A stretch of 64,000 nucleotides of DNA, from positions 126,501 through 190,500 of the forward strand of contig NZ_JAAVJL010000002.1 of assembly GCF_012863495.1 (NCBI RefSeq), in the 5' to 3' direction. The notes beneath the pieces are model-generated. The model did no database searches. It was not told where the DNA came from and worked only from the letters and a program-made list of their open reading frames with translations. The stretch comes from Pseudanabaena yagii GIHE-NHR1. GTDB lineage: Bacteria > Cyanobacteriota > Cyanobacteriia > Pseudanabaenales > Pseudanabaenaceae. Made by a program: the position numbers and the translations under genes. Position 1 is the first letter of the stretch; every line of letters begins with the position of its first letter. This document shows, piece after piece, positions 33,723 to 42,092 of the stretch.

Positions 33723-35309
33723 TTGACACAGTTATTTACCACGATCGCTTCTCTGCGTAATTATTTAAATACTCAAAGATCTAAACAAGCAATTGCACCA
33801 GCCCTTGCTAATGTCTCAGTAGGACTTGTGCCAACAATGGGGGCTTTGCACATTGGGCATTTAAGTTTGATCGATCGCGCCCGCACTGAAAATGCTTGTG
33901 TGGTGGTCAGTATTTTTGTCAATCCTTTACAATTTGGGGCAGGGGAAGATTTTGATCGATATCCACGCACGCTCGAAACGGATCTTCACGTTTGTGAAAC
34001 CGCAGGCGTTGATGCAGTTTTTGCACCAAGCGCCGATGAAATGGGCGTAACCGCAGCAAAAGTGACTCAAGTAATCCCACCAGCAGAAATGACTGGTACT
34101 CTCTGTGGGCGATCACGCATCGGGCATTTTCAAGGGGTAGCCACTATCGTGACTAAGCTCTTAAACGTTGTTCAACCTGATCGCGCTTACTTTGGGAACA
34201 AAGATGGTCAGCAGGTGGCAATTATTCGCCAGTTGGTCAATGATTTGAATATCCCTGTAGAAATTATTGGTTGCCCGACATTACGTGAGCCTAGTGGATT
34301 GGCTTACAGTTCTCGAAATCAATATTTATCATCAAGCGATCGCATTTTGGCGGCGCATATTTATCAAAGTTTGCAGCAAGCCAAGCAGCAGTTTTTTTTG
34401 TGTCATGACCTTTGCTCACCCTCCCAAATCATCGAAGTTGCCCAGAATTATTTAGCCAAGCTACCTGAGATCAACCTAGAGTATATTGAATTAGTTGATG
34501 CAAAGACCTTGCAACCATGTAGCCAAATTACGTCTGAAGCAGAGTTAATGCTGGCGATCGCTGCTCGAATTGGAAATACACGCTTAATCGATAACATTTT
34601 GCTGAGTCACACTATTACCCCCCGAAAACCGATCATTGCGATCGATGGTCCCGCAGGTGCGGGCAAATCAACGGTTACGAAACAAGTTGCGAACAAACTA
34701 GGTTTATTATTTCTAGATACTGGGGCAATGTACCGTAGCATCACTCTAGCCGTACTCCAAGAAGGCATTGATTTACGCGATCAAGAAAAAGTAAAAGCGA
34801 TCGCGGCTAACTCGAAAATTCAGCTATTTGCCAATCCCATCGTAGGGCAACCAATGCAAGTATTGCTCAATGGTGAGGATGTAACTACTGAGATTCGTAC
34901 CCCCGAAGTCACGGCTAATGTTTCTACAATTGCGGCTCAACCCTCAGTCCGTGAAATTTTAGTCAAGCAACAGCAACTCATCGGTCAGTCAGGTGGTGTG
35001 GTCATGGAAGGTCGTGACATCGGAACCCATGTATTTCCTGATGCTGAAGTTAAGATCTTTTTAACTGCTTCGGCAAAAGAACGCGCCAAACGTCGTCATG
35101 CCGATCTCATTGCCCAAGGGCAAGTTGCCCCCGACCTCGCCACCCTTGAGCAGGAAATTGCTGAACGCGATCGCAAGGACTCTACTCGCGAATCTTCACC
35201 CTTGATTCAAGCAGAGGATGCAACTTTAGTGGATACAGATGGTCTAACTATAGAAGAAGTGGTCACTGCTATTGTAAATTTGTATGAAGCCAAGGTGCAA
35301 AATCTATGA
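33723..35309 (+). CDS. panC/cmk: Bifunctional pantothenate synthetase/cytidylate kinase
   Basis: 528-residue fusion. Residues ~1-285 are PanC, joining pantoate and beta-alanine with ATP (VGLVPTMGALHIGHLSL, with the HIGH-type HIGH; FVNPLQFGAGEDFDRYPRT; FGNKDGQQVAIIRQL). Residues ~298-528 are CMP kinase (IAIDGPAGAGKSTVTKQVA P-loop; DTGAMYRSITLA; VMEGRDIGTHVFPDA; RRHADL lid). The fusion of these unrelated enzymes is a known cyanobacterial trait. Translation starts at a TTG at 33723 (MTQLFTTIASLRN). The stop overlaps the lptA start (ATGA). Confidence 0.95.
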   Translation: MTQLFTTIASLRNYLNTQRSKQAIAPALANVSVGLVPTMGALHIGHLSLIDRARTENACVVVSIFVNPLQFGAGEDFDRYPRTLETDLHVCETAGVDAVFAPSADEMGVTAAKVTQVIPPAEMTGTLCGRSRIGHFQGVATIVTKLLNVVQPDRAYFGNKDGQQVAIIRQLVNDLNIPVEIIGCPTLREPSGLAYSSRNQYLSSSDRILAAHIYQSLQQAKQQFFLCHDLCSPSQIIEVAQNYLAKLPEINLEYIELVDAKTLQPCSQITSEAELMLAIAARIGNTRLIDNILLSHTITPRKPIIAIDGPAGAGKSTVTKQVANKLGLLFLDTGAMYRSITLAVLQEGIDLRDQEKVKAIAANSKIQLFANPIVGQPMQVLLNGEDVTTEIRTPEVTANVSTIAAQPSVREILVKQQQLIGQSGGVVMEGRDIGTHVFPDAEVKIFLTASAKERAKRRHADLIAQGQVAPDLATLEQEIAERDRKDSTRESSPLIQAEDATLVDTDGLTIEEVVTAIVNLYEAKVQNL

Positions 35310-35881
35310 AGACATCAATCACTTCACTTTTTCAAGGAAAAAGGAAAAAGGAAAAAGGAAAAACTAAGCGAGCATTGGCAATTAGTAAGTTATTCCTAAT
35401 TGTGTTACCGCTTTTGGCGATCGCGACTAGCTCCTTGCCCCCTACTCAGGCTCAAACTACAAATACGGCGCTCACAATCCGTGCGGATATTCAAGAAGCG
35501 AATGCTAATACAGGTGTAGTGACTGCCACGGGTAACGTAAAAATGAGTTATCCCGCCCGACAGATCGATGCGATCGCTGAGCAAGCACAGTATTTTTCTA
35601 AGGAACAGCGTGTAGTTTTAACGGGAAATGTGGTTGTTACTCAAGAAGGTGTCAATAGCATCAAAGCGCAAACGATTACCTATCTCGTCAGTGAAGGTAA
35701 GTTTGTTGCCTCGCCGCCTAATAATCAACAGGTAGAAACGATTTATGTGGTTCCAGACCGCGAAGCAACCAATACCCCTGCAACCTCCGCTTCACCAGTG
35801 AATCAAATCAAGCCTGCATTTAAAAAGCAACAAGTTAGCCCACCCAGTTTAGAAAATAGTTCTGGTAAGTCTAAACCATAA
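35306..35881 (+). CDS. lptA: LptA/OstA-family periplasmic LPS transport protein
   Basis: 191 residues. A basic, unusually long N-terminal extension (GKRKKEKGKTKRA) precedes a signal peptide hydrophobic core (LFLIVLPLLAIATSSLPPTQAQ). The mature part is an OstA-like beta-jellyroll: TIRADIQEANANTGVVTATG, DAIAEQAQYFSKEQRVVLTG and a C-terminal Pro/Ser-rich tail. LptA bridges the periplasm for lipopolysaccharide export. Genes for LptB and an LptF/G permease follow, confirming the context. The N-terminal Lys/Glu/Gly stretch is encoded by four perfect 7-bp repeats, so changes in copy number would shift the frame. Confidence 0.85.
   Translation: MKTSITSLFQGKRKKEKGKTKRALAISKLFLIVLPLLAIATSSLPPTQAQTTNTALTIRADIQEANANTGVVTATGNVKMSYPARQIDAIAEQAQYFSKEQRVVLTGNVVVTQEGVNSIKAQTITYLVSEGKFVASPPNNQQVETIYVVPDREATNTPATSASPVNQIKPAFKKQQVSPPSLENSSGKSKP
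35336..35363 (+). repeat. Heptanucleotide tandem repeat, (GGAAAAA)x4, inside lptA
   Basis: Four exact copies of GGAAAAA lie in codons ~11-20 of lptA, before the signal-peptide core. A seven-base unit is not a multiple of three. Short tandem heptamers are known in cyanobacteria (STRR sequences). Confidence 0.8.
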
Positions 35882-35971
35882 CTGACAAAAACAGCTTGGT
35901 GATCGCCACACTTCGTGTTAAGTTCCATACCTCTCAACACCCCAAAAACAATTGAGTAATGATATTGAGTA

Positions 35972-36700
35972 ATGCAAATCACCCTCGACAACGTTAGTAA
36001 AAATTACAACGGTAGACAAGTTGTTCAGCAAGTGAGCCTTACCGTAAAACAGGGGGAAATTGTCGGTTTGCTAGGTCCCAATGGTGCTGGCAAGACCACC
36101 TCGTTTTATATGGCAACAGGGCTAGTCCAACCTGATAGCGGCAGTGTCTGGCTGGACAAACAAGATATTACTCGTTTACCAATTCATCAAAGGGCGCGGA
36201 TGGGCATGGCATATCTAGCACAGGAAGCAACTATTTTTCGTCAGTTATCGGTACGTGACAATATTTTGCTAGTGATGCAGCAAACTAAAGTACCTCCGAA
36301 AAAGCAGATTCATCGCCTCCGTACTTTGTTAGAAGAATTTCGGTTGACGAAAATTGCGGATACGATGGGAATCCAAGTCTCAGGGGGAGAGCGTCGGCGT
36401 ACTGAAATTGCGAGAGCTTTGGCTGTTGGTGAAGAGGGACCCAAATTTATTTTGCTGGATGAACCCTTTGCGGGGATCGATCCGATCGCTGTTAGCGAAA
36501 TTCAGACCATTATCAGTAACCTGCGCGATCGCAATATGGGGGTTTTGATCACTGACCATAATGTTCGCGAAACACTGTCAATTACTGATCGTGCTTATAT
36601 CATGCGTGATGGTGAAGTATTTGCTGATGGCTCTAGCCGAGAATTAGCTAACGATCCTGATGTTCGCAAGTACTATCTCGGCGAAAAATTTCATTTTTAG
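35972..36700 (+). CDS. lptB: LptB, LPS export ATPase
   Basis: 242-residue ABC ATPase of the LPS transporter. Walker A is GLLGPNGAGKTTSFYM, the signature motif is VSGGERRRTEIARAL, Walker B is FILLDEPFAGIDPIAV, and the switch His is in LITDHNVRETL. Typical LptB features are the AYLAQEATIFRQLSV region and the ending RKYYLGEKFHF. It follows lptA by 90 bases and precedes the permease by 80, all on one strand. It powers extraction of LPS from the inner membrane. Confidence 0.93.
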   Translation: MQITLDNVSKNYNGRQVVQQVSLTVKQGEIVGLLGPNGAGKTTSFYMATGLVQPDSGSVWLDKQDITRLPIHQRARMGMAYLAQEATIFRQLSVRDNILLVMQQTKVPPKKQIHRLRTLLEEFRLTKIADTMGIQVSGGERRRTEIARALAVGEEGPKFILLDEPFAGIDPIAVSEIQTIISNLRDRNMGVLITDHNVRETLSITDRAYIMRDGEVFADGSSRELANDPDVRKYYLGEKFHF

Positions 36701-36780
36701 TGATTTTTTATTCCTAAATGGGATGAAAAAAAATAATCGACCCAAAAACCTGTAATCTCGAATAGAGTCATAATTCAGAA

Positions 36781-37968
36781 ATGGCAACCTTACAAACGAC
36801 GCATCCGAGGAAGAAAGCTACAAACGTGTCGCAGGGATGGCTACCGAAACTATCGATCATGGATCGCTATTTGTTCACACAAATGCTAACCCCATTTTTA
36901 TTCGGGGTGGGGGCATTTTCCTCGGTGATTTTAGCGATCGGCTCACTATTTGAACTAATCCGCCTAATTACGGATTCGGGATTAAGTATTTGGACAGCAT
37001 TTCAGATTTTTGGCTACCAAGTCCCCGGATTTATGGTTTACTCATTCCCGATGTCGATGTTACTCGCGACATTACTTTCCTATAGCCGTATGTCTGGGGA
37101 CGGCGAAACAACAGCTTTACGCAGTTGCGGGGTGAGTGCATACCGATTAGTTTTACCTGCATTGGTACTGAGCCTCTTTGTCACGGGTATGACCTACGTG
37201 TTTAATGAGGCGATCGTCCCTGCGGCAAACTGGCAATCACGCAGTACATTACGAGCTGCTCTCAATCAAGAAAATCTCCAGTTTAAAAAGCAGGACATTG
37301 TCTATCAACAATATGGGGAAGTGCCGCAAGATGATGGCACAACTAGGCAGGGCTTAGTTCGTAGCTTTTATGCCCGTAGCTTTGATGGCAAGGAAATGCG
37401 TGGGTTAACAGTCTTAGACTTTTCACAAGGACAAATTCAGCAAATTTTGTCTGCGGAGTCAGCAGTTTGGTTACCCGATCAAAATGTTTGGAAATTTAGC
37501 AAAGGCACAACCTATCTCGTTGGCGCAGATGGCAATTATCGCAGTATTCTCCGCTTTGACGATCAAAATCTTAAATTACCTCGCGCACCCTTAGATTTGG
37601 CTCAAGAACAGCGTAGTGCTGAGGAAATGAATATCGAAGATATTCGCCGCAATATTGAACTCCTGAAACAGTCTGGCAATACTAAAGAGATCCGCAAGTT
37701 AGAGGTCAGACTAGAGCAAAAATATGCACTTCCCTTTATCTGTGTTGTATTTGCGATCGTTGGGGCATCTTTAGGAATGAGACCACAGCGAACTGGTGCA
37801 GCGATCGGGTTTGGCTTAAGCGTATTAATTATTTTTGGCTATTATTTACTACTCTTTATCTGCGGTGCGCTTGGTCAGGTCGAGTTTCTCTCACCAATTG
37901 CCGCCGCATGGATGCCAAATTTAATTGGTATTACCGCAGGTTTTATCATTCTGACCCGTGTCACATAA
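36781..37968 (+). CDS. LptF/LptG-family permease
   Basis: 395 residues with six predicted membrane helices, three at each end, around a periplasmic beta-jellyroll (~residues 145-265). Typical starts are MDRYLFTQMLTPFLFGVG and LLSYSRMSGDGETTALRSCG, the latter being the coupling-helix region that contacts LptB. The end segment PFICVVFAIVGASLGMRPQR is also diagnostic. Cyanobacteria often encode a single such permease, and only one is seen here, so I do not decide between F and G. The N-terminus has ~25 extra cytoplasmic residues before the first helix. Confidence 0.9.
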   Translation: MATLQTTHPRKKATNVSQGWLPKLSIMDRYLFTQMLTPFLFGVGAFSSVILAIGSLFELIRLITDSGLSIWTAFQIFGYQVPGFMVYSFPMSMLLATLLSYSRMSGDGETTALRSCGVSAYRLVLPALVLSLFVTGMTYVFNEAIVPAANWQSRSTLRAALNQENLQFKKQDIVYQQYGEVPQDDGTTRQGLVRSFYARSFDGKEMRGLTVLDFSQGQIQQILSAESAVWLPDQNVWKFSKGTTYLVGADGNYRSILRFDDQNLKLPRAPLDLAQEQRSAEEMNIEDIRRNIELLKQSGNTKEIRKLEVRLEQKYALPFICVVFAIVGASLGMRPQRTGAAIGFGLSVLIIFGYYLLLFICGALGQVEFLSPIAAAWMPNLIGITAGFIILTRVT

Positions 37969-37993
37969 ATCAAAAAGGATATTAGCAACTGAA

Positions 37994-38020
37994 CAGCAAT
38001 TCTCATTATGAAACATAATG
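37994..38020. mobile_element. Orphan end of the 29610-type insertion sequence
   Basis: CAGCAATTCTCATTATGAA here is identical to the 19-bp terminal repeat of the element at 29610. It is followed by ACATAATGA, which resembles the start of the opposite end, so this may be an internally deleted copy. Confidence 0.55.
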
Positions 38021-38064
38021 AAAAAAGCTATGCAAAAAAGGGCGTTGCATAAATGAAAGATAAA

Positions 38065-38400
38065 TCAAGAAAATGAAGGAATCAATTTGTGCTTAAGATA
38101 GTGAATTAACAAACGAATTGAATACCGCAACATTGCTTCCGATTTTGAATAACATAAAGTTTTTCTATGAAATTGGGCTAAATAATGTATCAGCCTTGTA
38201 TTTTCACCCTCAATTCTAGTCATGTAGGTTTTGCTGATAATTTGATCATCCGAGTTGATAAACATTTTGTAGACGCAGTAGCCATCAGTAACCCAGAAAT
38301 AGCATTACCAAACTTTAATCAATGTCTACAAGTTTTCAAAGGTTTGATGGTTACTGAGCCTGTCGAAGTACTACTCCTACTCAAGACCAAGCCGATATGC
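38065..38400 (-). pseudogene. IS1-like transposase C-terminal remnant
   Basis: On the minus strand the segment reads (W)VTDGYCVYKMFINSDDQI, TYMTRIEGENTRL, HYLAQFHRKTLCYSKSEAML and RYSIRLLIHYLKHK, the C-terminal part of an IS1-type transposase. The upstream part is interrupted by a stop and by a 20-bp palindromic insert at 38351-38370. GGGCGTTGCATAAATGAAAG at 38041-38060 may be the element's outer end. The N-terminal half is absent. Confidence 0.6.
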
Positions 38401-38451
38401 CTTGACTAAAATGATTCACCGCAGTCCATAACCAAATAAACGTCAGTTCGA

Positions 38452-38833
38452 TTAGCTAAAAGCAATCAGGAGGAAGAGCAGGCAAGCCTTTGAAGAGAAG
38501 AGCTCTAAAGCAGGTTTAGACTCTCGATAGGTATAGGCAACTAACTCAGCAAGGAGATTAACGAGGAAATTGAAAAAACTGCGGTGTCTTGATACTTCGA
38601 CAAGCTCAGTAATTATGCTCAATCTGATAAATGTTCTTGAGTTGGTCATTGATGGACGCAATAATTGCTCTCTTACGAAGTAGAATTTTGTCCATCAACT
38701 TGACCAGACAGTTTTTCATTTTTTTCTTGCGCTTGGTAATCAGTTGTAAACCTTGCTGATATAACTTCTCAAACAGCTTTTGGGAGATATAACCACGGTC
38801 ACCAAATAATTGCCCAAAGAGGTCTATTTTCAT
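38452..38833 (-). pseudogene. IS982-family transposase C-terminal remnant
   Basis: On the minus strand: LFGQLFGDRGYISQKLFEKL, LQLITKRKKKMKNCL, LLRKRAIIASINDQLKNIYQ and then, after a 22-base insert that shifts the frame, RHRSFFNFLVNLLAELVAYT and YRESKP. This is the C-terminal third of an IS982 transposase. The insert contains TTACTGAGCTTGTCGAAGTA (38593-38612 on the other strand). The remnant ends at the start codon of the cysteine desulfurase gene. Confidence 0.75.
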
Positions 38834-39992
38834 GCAAAGACCGATTTATCTTGACTGTCATGCGACAACACCTGTCGATGAGAGGGTGTTAGAAGCAATG
38901 CTGCCTTATTTTCGTGAATCCTTTGGAAATCCTGCGAGTGTGGGGCACTTTTATGGATGGGAAGCAGAAGCTGCAGTTAAATTAGCGCGAGAGACGATCG
39001 CGAATTCGATCAATGCGACACCCGAAGAAATCATCTTTACCAGTGGTGCGACAGAAGCAAATAATCTTGCCATTAAAGGTGTAGCTGAGGCTTATCATCA
39101 TAAGGGAAGACATATGATCACCGTACAAACTGAACATAATGCCGTTCTTGATCCCTTTGCCTATTTAGAATCCCTTGGATTTGAAGTTACCTATTTACCT
39201 GTTCAGTCCGATGGCTTAATTGATTTACAGCAATTTGAGGCAGCCATTCGTCCTGATACGATTTTAGTCTCGGTCATGGCAGCAAATAATGAGATTGGCG
39301 TGTTGCAGCCAATTACGGAAATTGGACAAATCTGTCGCGATCGCCAAATTCTATTTCATAGCGATGCAGCTCAAGCGATCGGCAAAATTCCCCTTGATGT
39401 AATGACGATGCATATTGATTTGCTCTCACTTACTGCCCATAAAATCTATGGGGCAAAGGGAATTGGTGCTTTATATGTCCGTCGTCGCAATCCACGAGTC
39501 AATCTTGCGCCCCAATTACATGGGGGAGGGCATGAGCGCGGTATGCGTTCGGGAACGCTCTATACACCGCAAATTGTGGGTTTTGCCAAGGCGATAGAAA
39601 TAGCGATCGCCTCTCAAGTAGAAGAACAAAAACAAGCCCTAAATCTCCGTCAACATCTATGGCAGCGATTGCGTGAGCTAGACTACATTATCCTCAATGG
39701 ACATCCGACACAAAGACTTGCTGGCAATCTCAATGTGAGTTTCTCAAATATTAACGGACAAGCTCTGATGCTAGCCTTACAGCCAATTGTTGCTATTTCC
39801 TCAGGGTCTGCTTGCACTTCTGCCAAAACTGCACCATCCCATGTGCTAATGGCTTTGGGGCATTCTAAAGAGTTAGCCTATGCTTCCATTCGTTTTGGGA
39901 TCGGTAGATTTAATACTTTTGATGAGATTGAAACAGTTGCTAATCATGTTGTTATGACAGTGCGATCGCTACAGCACGACACTTTGAATTAA
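38832..39992 (+). CDS. Cysteine desulfurase (NifS/IscS type)
   Basis: 386 residues, class V PLP aminotransferase fold. It removes sulfur from cysteine for Fe-S clusters and thiolation. PLP lysine K204 lies in LTAHKIYGAKG, catalytic C328 in SSGSACTSAK, and the N-terminus YLDCHATTPVDERV is typical of the group. The Cys loop is the long class I form. The start ATG at 38832 overlaps the decayed IS982 sequence by two bases, with AGAGG about nine bases upstream, so its native promoter and leader have been replaced by transposon debris. It stands alone, without iscU or suf genes nearby. Confidence 0.93.
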   Translation: MQRPIYLDCHATTPVDERVLEAMLPYFRESFGNPASVGHFYGWEAEAAVKLARETIANSINATPEEIIFTSGATEANNLAIKGVAEAYHHKGRHMITVQTEHNAVLDPFAYLESLGFEVTYLPVQSDGLIDLQQFEAAIRPDTILVSVMAANNEIGVLQPITEIGQICRDRQILFHSDAAQAIGKIPLDVMTMHIDLLSLTAHKIYGAKGIGALYVRRRNPRVNLAPQLHGGGHERGMRSGTLYTPQIVGFAKAIEIAIASQVEEQKQALNLRQHLWQRLRELDYIILNGHPTQRLAGNLNVSFSNINGQALMLALQPIVAISSGSACTSAKTAPSHVLMALGHSKELAYASIRFGIGRFNTFDEIETVANHVVMTVRSLQHDTLN

Positions 39993-40039
39993 CAACCAGA
40001 GAAATTTTTGAAAGTATCGCCTTCAAAAATTCCTTTTCA

Positions 40040-40146
40040 CTATAGATAATTCAGATAAAAACTACAGCTTCGACTTCGCTCAGCTAGCTTACACCGATGG
40101 CTGAGCGAAGTCGAAGCCCCTCTGCAAATTATTTAAAACAACTATA
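40040..40146 (+). repeat. 107-bp dispersed repeat, copy 1
   Basis: Begins CTATAGATAATTCAGATAAA, contains the stem CTTCGACTTCGCTCAGC ... GCTGAGCGAAGTCGAAG, and ends AATTATTTAAAACAACTATA. Differs from the copy at 43575 at three positions only. Imperfect TATAG-type inverted ends. Confidence 0.85.
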
Positions 40147-40223
40147 CTTAAAAATGCGATCGCTTGGAAACATTACTAAAAATTTAGCGTCATTTTGTTA
40201 AAAGTAATATTCTGTAGAAAAAT

Positions 40224-40820
40224 ATGCAAAATTTCACTAAATTTAAAAACAATACTCAACAAACTCCAATTACTGCCTCTTTAATCCTGATCTCAATCTT
40301 GTCTTTAGGTAGTGGCTTTATCCTCAATAGTCCTTCTGCTGCCTTTGCTGATTCAGATTCCATTCACACTGAGCACAACAGCAAAAAAAGTGAAATCCAA
40401 CCCATATTAATACCTAAAAATCAGTTACCACCACCTTTAGATAGAGCAGTAATATTTCGAGAAATCTCCAGTGGTGGAATTACTGGCGCAACCTACCAAA
40501 CAACTCTGCTCAATGATGGAACCCTAATTCGCGTGAAACTTAGCGATGCTAATGACTCTGAACGGAGCGTTCGCCGAGTTTCTGGAGAGCAATTGAAACA
40601 GTTTAAGAAATTGTTGCAAACCCACAATCTCACGAGATTTAATAGACTGAGTTATCCTGCGCCCAGAGGCGCTGCTGACTACATTACTTACACAATCACC
40701 AACAAAGAAGGAACCTTTCAATACAATGACATTTCTCGTGATGGACTGCCAAATAAGCTCCATAACGTAGTTTTAGCATGGAATCAACTGAAAACTAGTG
40801 CTAAACCTCTTACACAATAA
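40224..40820 (+). CDS. Secreted protein of unknown function
   Basis: 198 residues. An N-terminal hydrophobic signal (ITASLILISILSLGSGFIL, cleavage around SAAFADS) is followed by a Lys/Glu/Pro linker and a globular domain from ~residue 65: AVIFREISSGGITGATYQTT, LNDGTLIRVKLSD, a helix VSGEQLKQFKKLLQTHN, and DYITYTITNKEGTFQYNDIS. This order resembles protease-inhibitor-like or 'emfourin'-type small domains, but I am not certain. Likely periplasmic. It lies between the first 107-bp repeat and a convergent fusion gene. Confidence 0.65.
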   Translation: MQNFTKFKNNTQQTPITASLILISILSLGSGFILNSPSAAFADSDSIHTEHNSKKSEIQPILIPKNQLPPPLDRAVIFREISSGGITGATYQTTLLNDGTLIRVKLSDANDSERSVRRVSGEQLKQFKKLLQTHNLTRFNRLSYPAPRGAADYITYTITNKEGTFQYNDISRDGLPNKLHNVVLAWNQLKTSAKPLTQ

Positions 40821-40858
40821 GTAGAATTGGTGTGGGCAAAGCCCACACCGATTCTACT
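40821..40858. terminator. Shared terminator between convergent genes
   Basis: GTAGAATTGGTGTGGGC and GCCCACACCGATTCTAC pair with one mismatch around AAA, directly after the stop of the secreted-protein gene. Confidence 0.7.
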
Positions 40859-40882
40859 CAGAACCAAGTAAATTCGTTGTGC

Positions 40883-42064
40883 TTAACCCTTAGTCGCAAT
40901 GCGATCATCAAAGACAAAACATTCTCCTTCCCAGAGACTTTCTTCGGGAGGAACTTCTGCTAAATATTTGAGAATACCTCCCTTGAGATGGTAAACCTCA
41001 TCAAATCCTTGAGCCAACATATAAGCACTTGCTTTTTCGCAACGAATACCACCTGTGCAGAACATGGCGATTTTTTGCTGTTTGCGATCACTTAAGTTTT
41101 CCTCGACATATTTGGGGAACTCATGGAAAAAGTCTAAATTCGGATCGATCGCTCCTTTAAAAGTACCGAATTCCACTTCGTAAATATTGCGTGTATCAAT
41201 AACGATTACTTCTGGGTCAGAGATTAACGCATTCCAATCCTTAGGATCGATATAGGTTCCCACCTCTTTACTAGGATCGATCCCTGATACTCCAAACTTC
41301 ACCAATTCCTTTTTAAGTCTTACTCGCAGCTTGTTGTAAGGTATGACATCAGAAGTAGTTTCCTTATGTTCCAAATTTTGCAAACGCGGATCAGAACGTA
41401 AATAGCTTAATAAAGCATCAATACCTTCTCGACTACCTGCAATTGTGGAATTAATGCCCTCTTGTGCGAGTAAAATTACACCCTTGAGTTCATGGCGATT
41501 ACAAAAATCCGTAATGGGCGATCTCATTTCTCGATAGTCAGTCAAATCAGCAAAGTGATAGAAAGTCGCCACCACAAATCGATCAGGGTTCTCTAGATAT
41601 TTTGCTAGAGACTTCTCCATCACAAAGTTAGTGAGTTTTTCACCACGACAAGAAACTTGTTGCTCCTTGACGACATTAAAGCCACGACTTTTAAAAAATG
41701 CCCTCGCAGTAATGCTTACTTCCACAAATAGGCGATCAATTTTTAATTCCAGAGCCTTGGCTTCAATAGCACGATATAGCCGCGTTCCCACACCACAGCG
41801 CTGATAGTCCTTATGGCAAAAGAAGCAATCGATATGACCATTGGCTTCTAGTTGTGCAAAGCCAATAAGTTCGCCCTCTTCTTCCGCAACATAGGTAAAG
41901 TTGTTACTACAATCTTCTGTCCAGTTGGTGAAATACAAGTCATCAGGTGCCCAAGCCTTGACCTGCTCAGGTGAATAATCACGAATATTCACCTCGCGCA
42001 CAGTATCATGGAATAGCTGTGCGATGCGATCGCTGTCTTGTTTTTGAAATAGTCGAATTAGCAT
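40883..42064 (-). CDS. trhO: GNAT acetyltransferase fused to TrhO hydroxylase
   Basis: 393 residues in two parts. Residues ~1-155 are a GNAT N-acetyltransferase: MLIRLFQKQDSDRIAQLF, IDCFFCHKDYQRCGVGTRLY (the acetyl-CoA loop RxGVGxxL) and ARAFFKSRGF. Residues ~160-393 are TrhO (UPF0176, rhodanese-like): VVATFYHFADL, GVILLAQEGINSTIAG, and the catalytic loop MFCTGGIRCEKASAYM with C336 and C342. TrhO hydroxylates U34 of certain tRNAs to 5-hydroxyuridine. The usual basic C-terminal tail after FVFDDR is short here. The fusion suggests the acetyltransferase acts on the same RNA or on the enzyme itself (inference). Confidence 0.88.
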   Translation of the reverse strand: MLIRLFQKQDSDRIAQLFHDTVREVNIRDYSPEQVKAWAPDDLYFTNWTEDCSNNFTYVAEEEGELIGFAQLEANGHIDCFFCHKDYQRCGVGTRLYRAIEAKALELKIDRLFVEVSITARAFFKSRGFNVVKEQQVSCRGEKLTNFVMEKSLAKYLENPDRFVVATFYHFADLTDYREMRSPITDFCNRHELKGVILLAQEGINSTIAGSREGIDALLSYLRSDPRLQNLEHKETTSDVIPYNKLRVRLKKELVKFGVSGIDPSKEVGTYIDPKDWNALISDPEVIVIDTRNIYEVEFGTFKGAIDPNLDFFHEFPKYVEENLSDRKQQKIAMFCTGGIRCEKASAYMLAQGFDEVYHLKGGILKYLAEVPPEESLWEGECFVFDDRIATKG

Positions 42065-42092
42065 AGCTATAAATCATATAATCTAGGAAACC

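Noticed and set aside
38185-38409. Rightward 74-codon frame in the IS debris
   Set aside because: The opposite strand of this stretch encodes recognisable IS1-type transposase residues, so the frame is a shadow.
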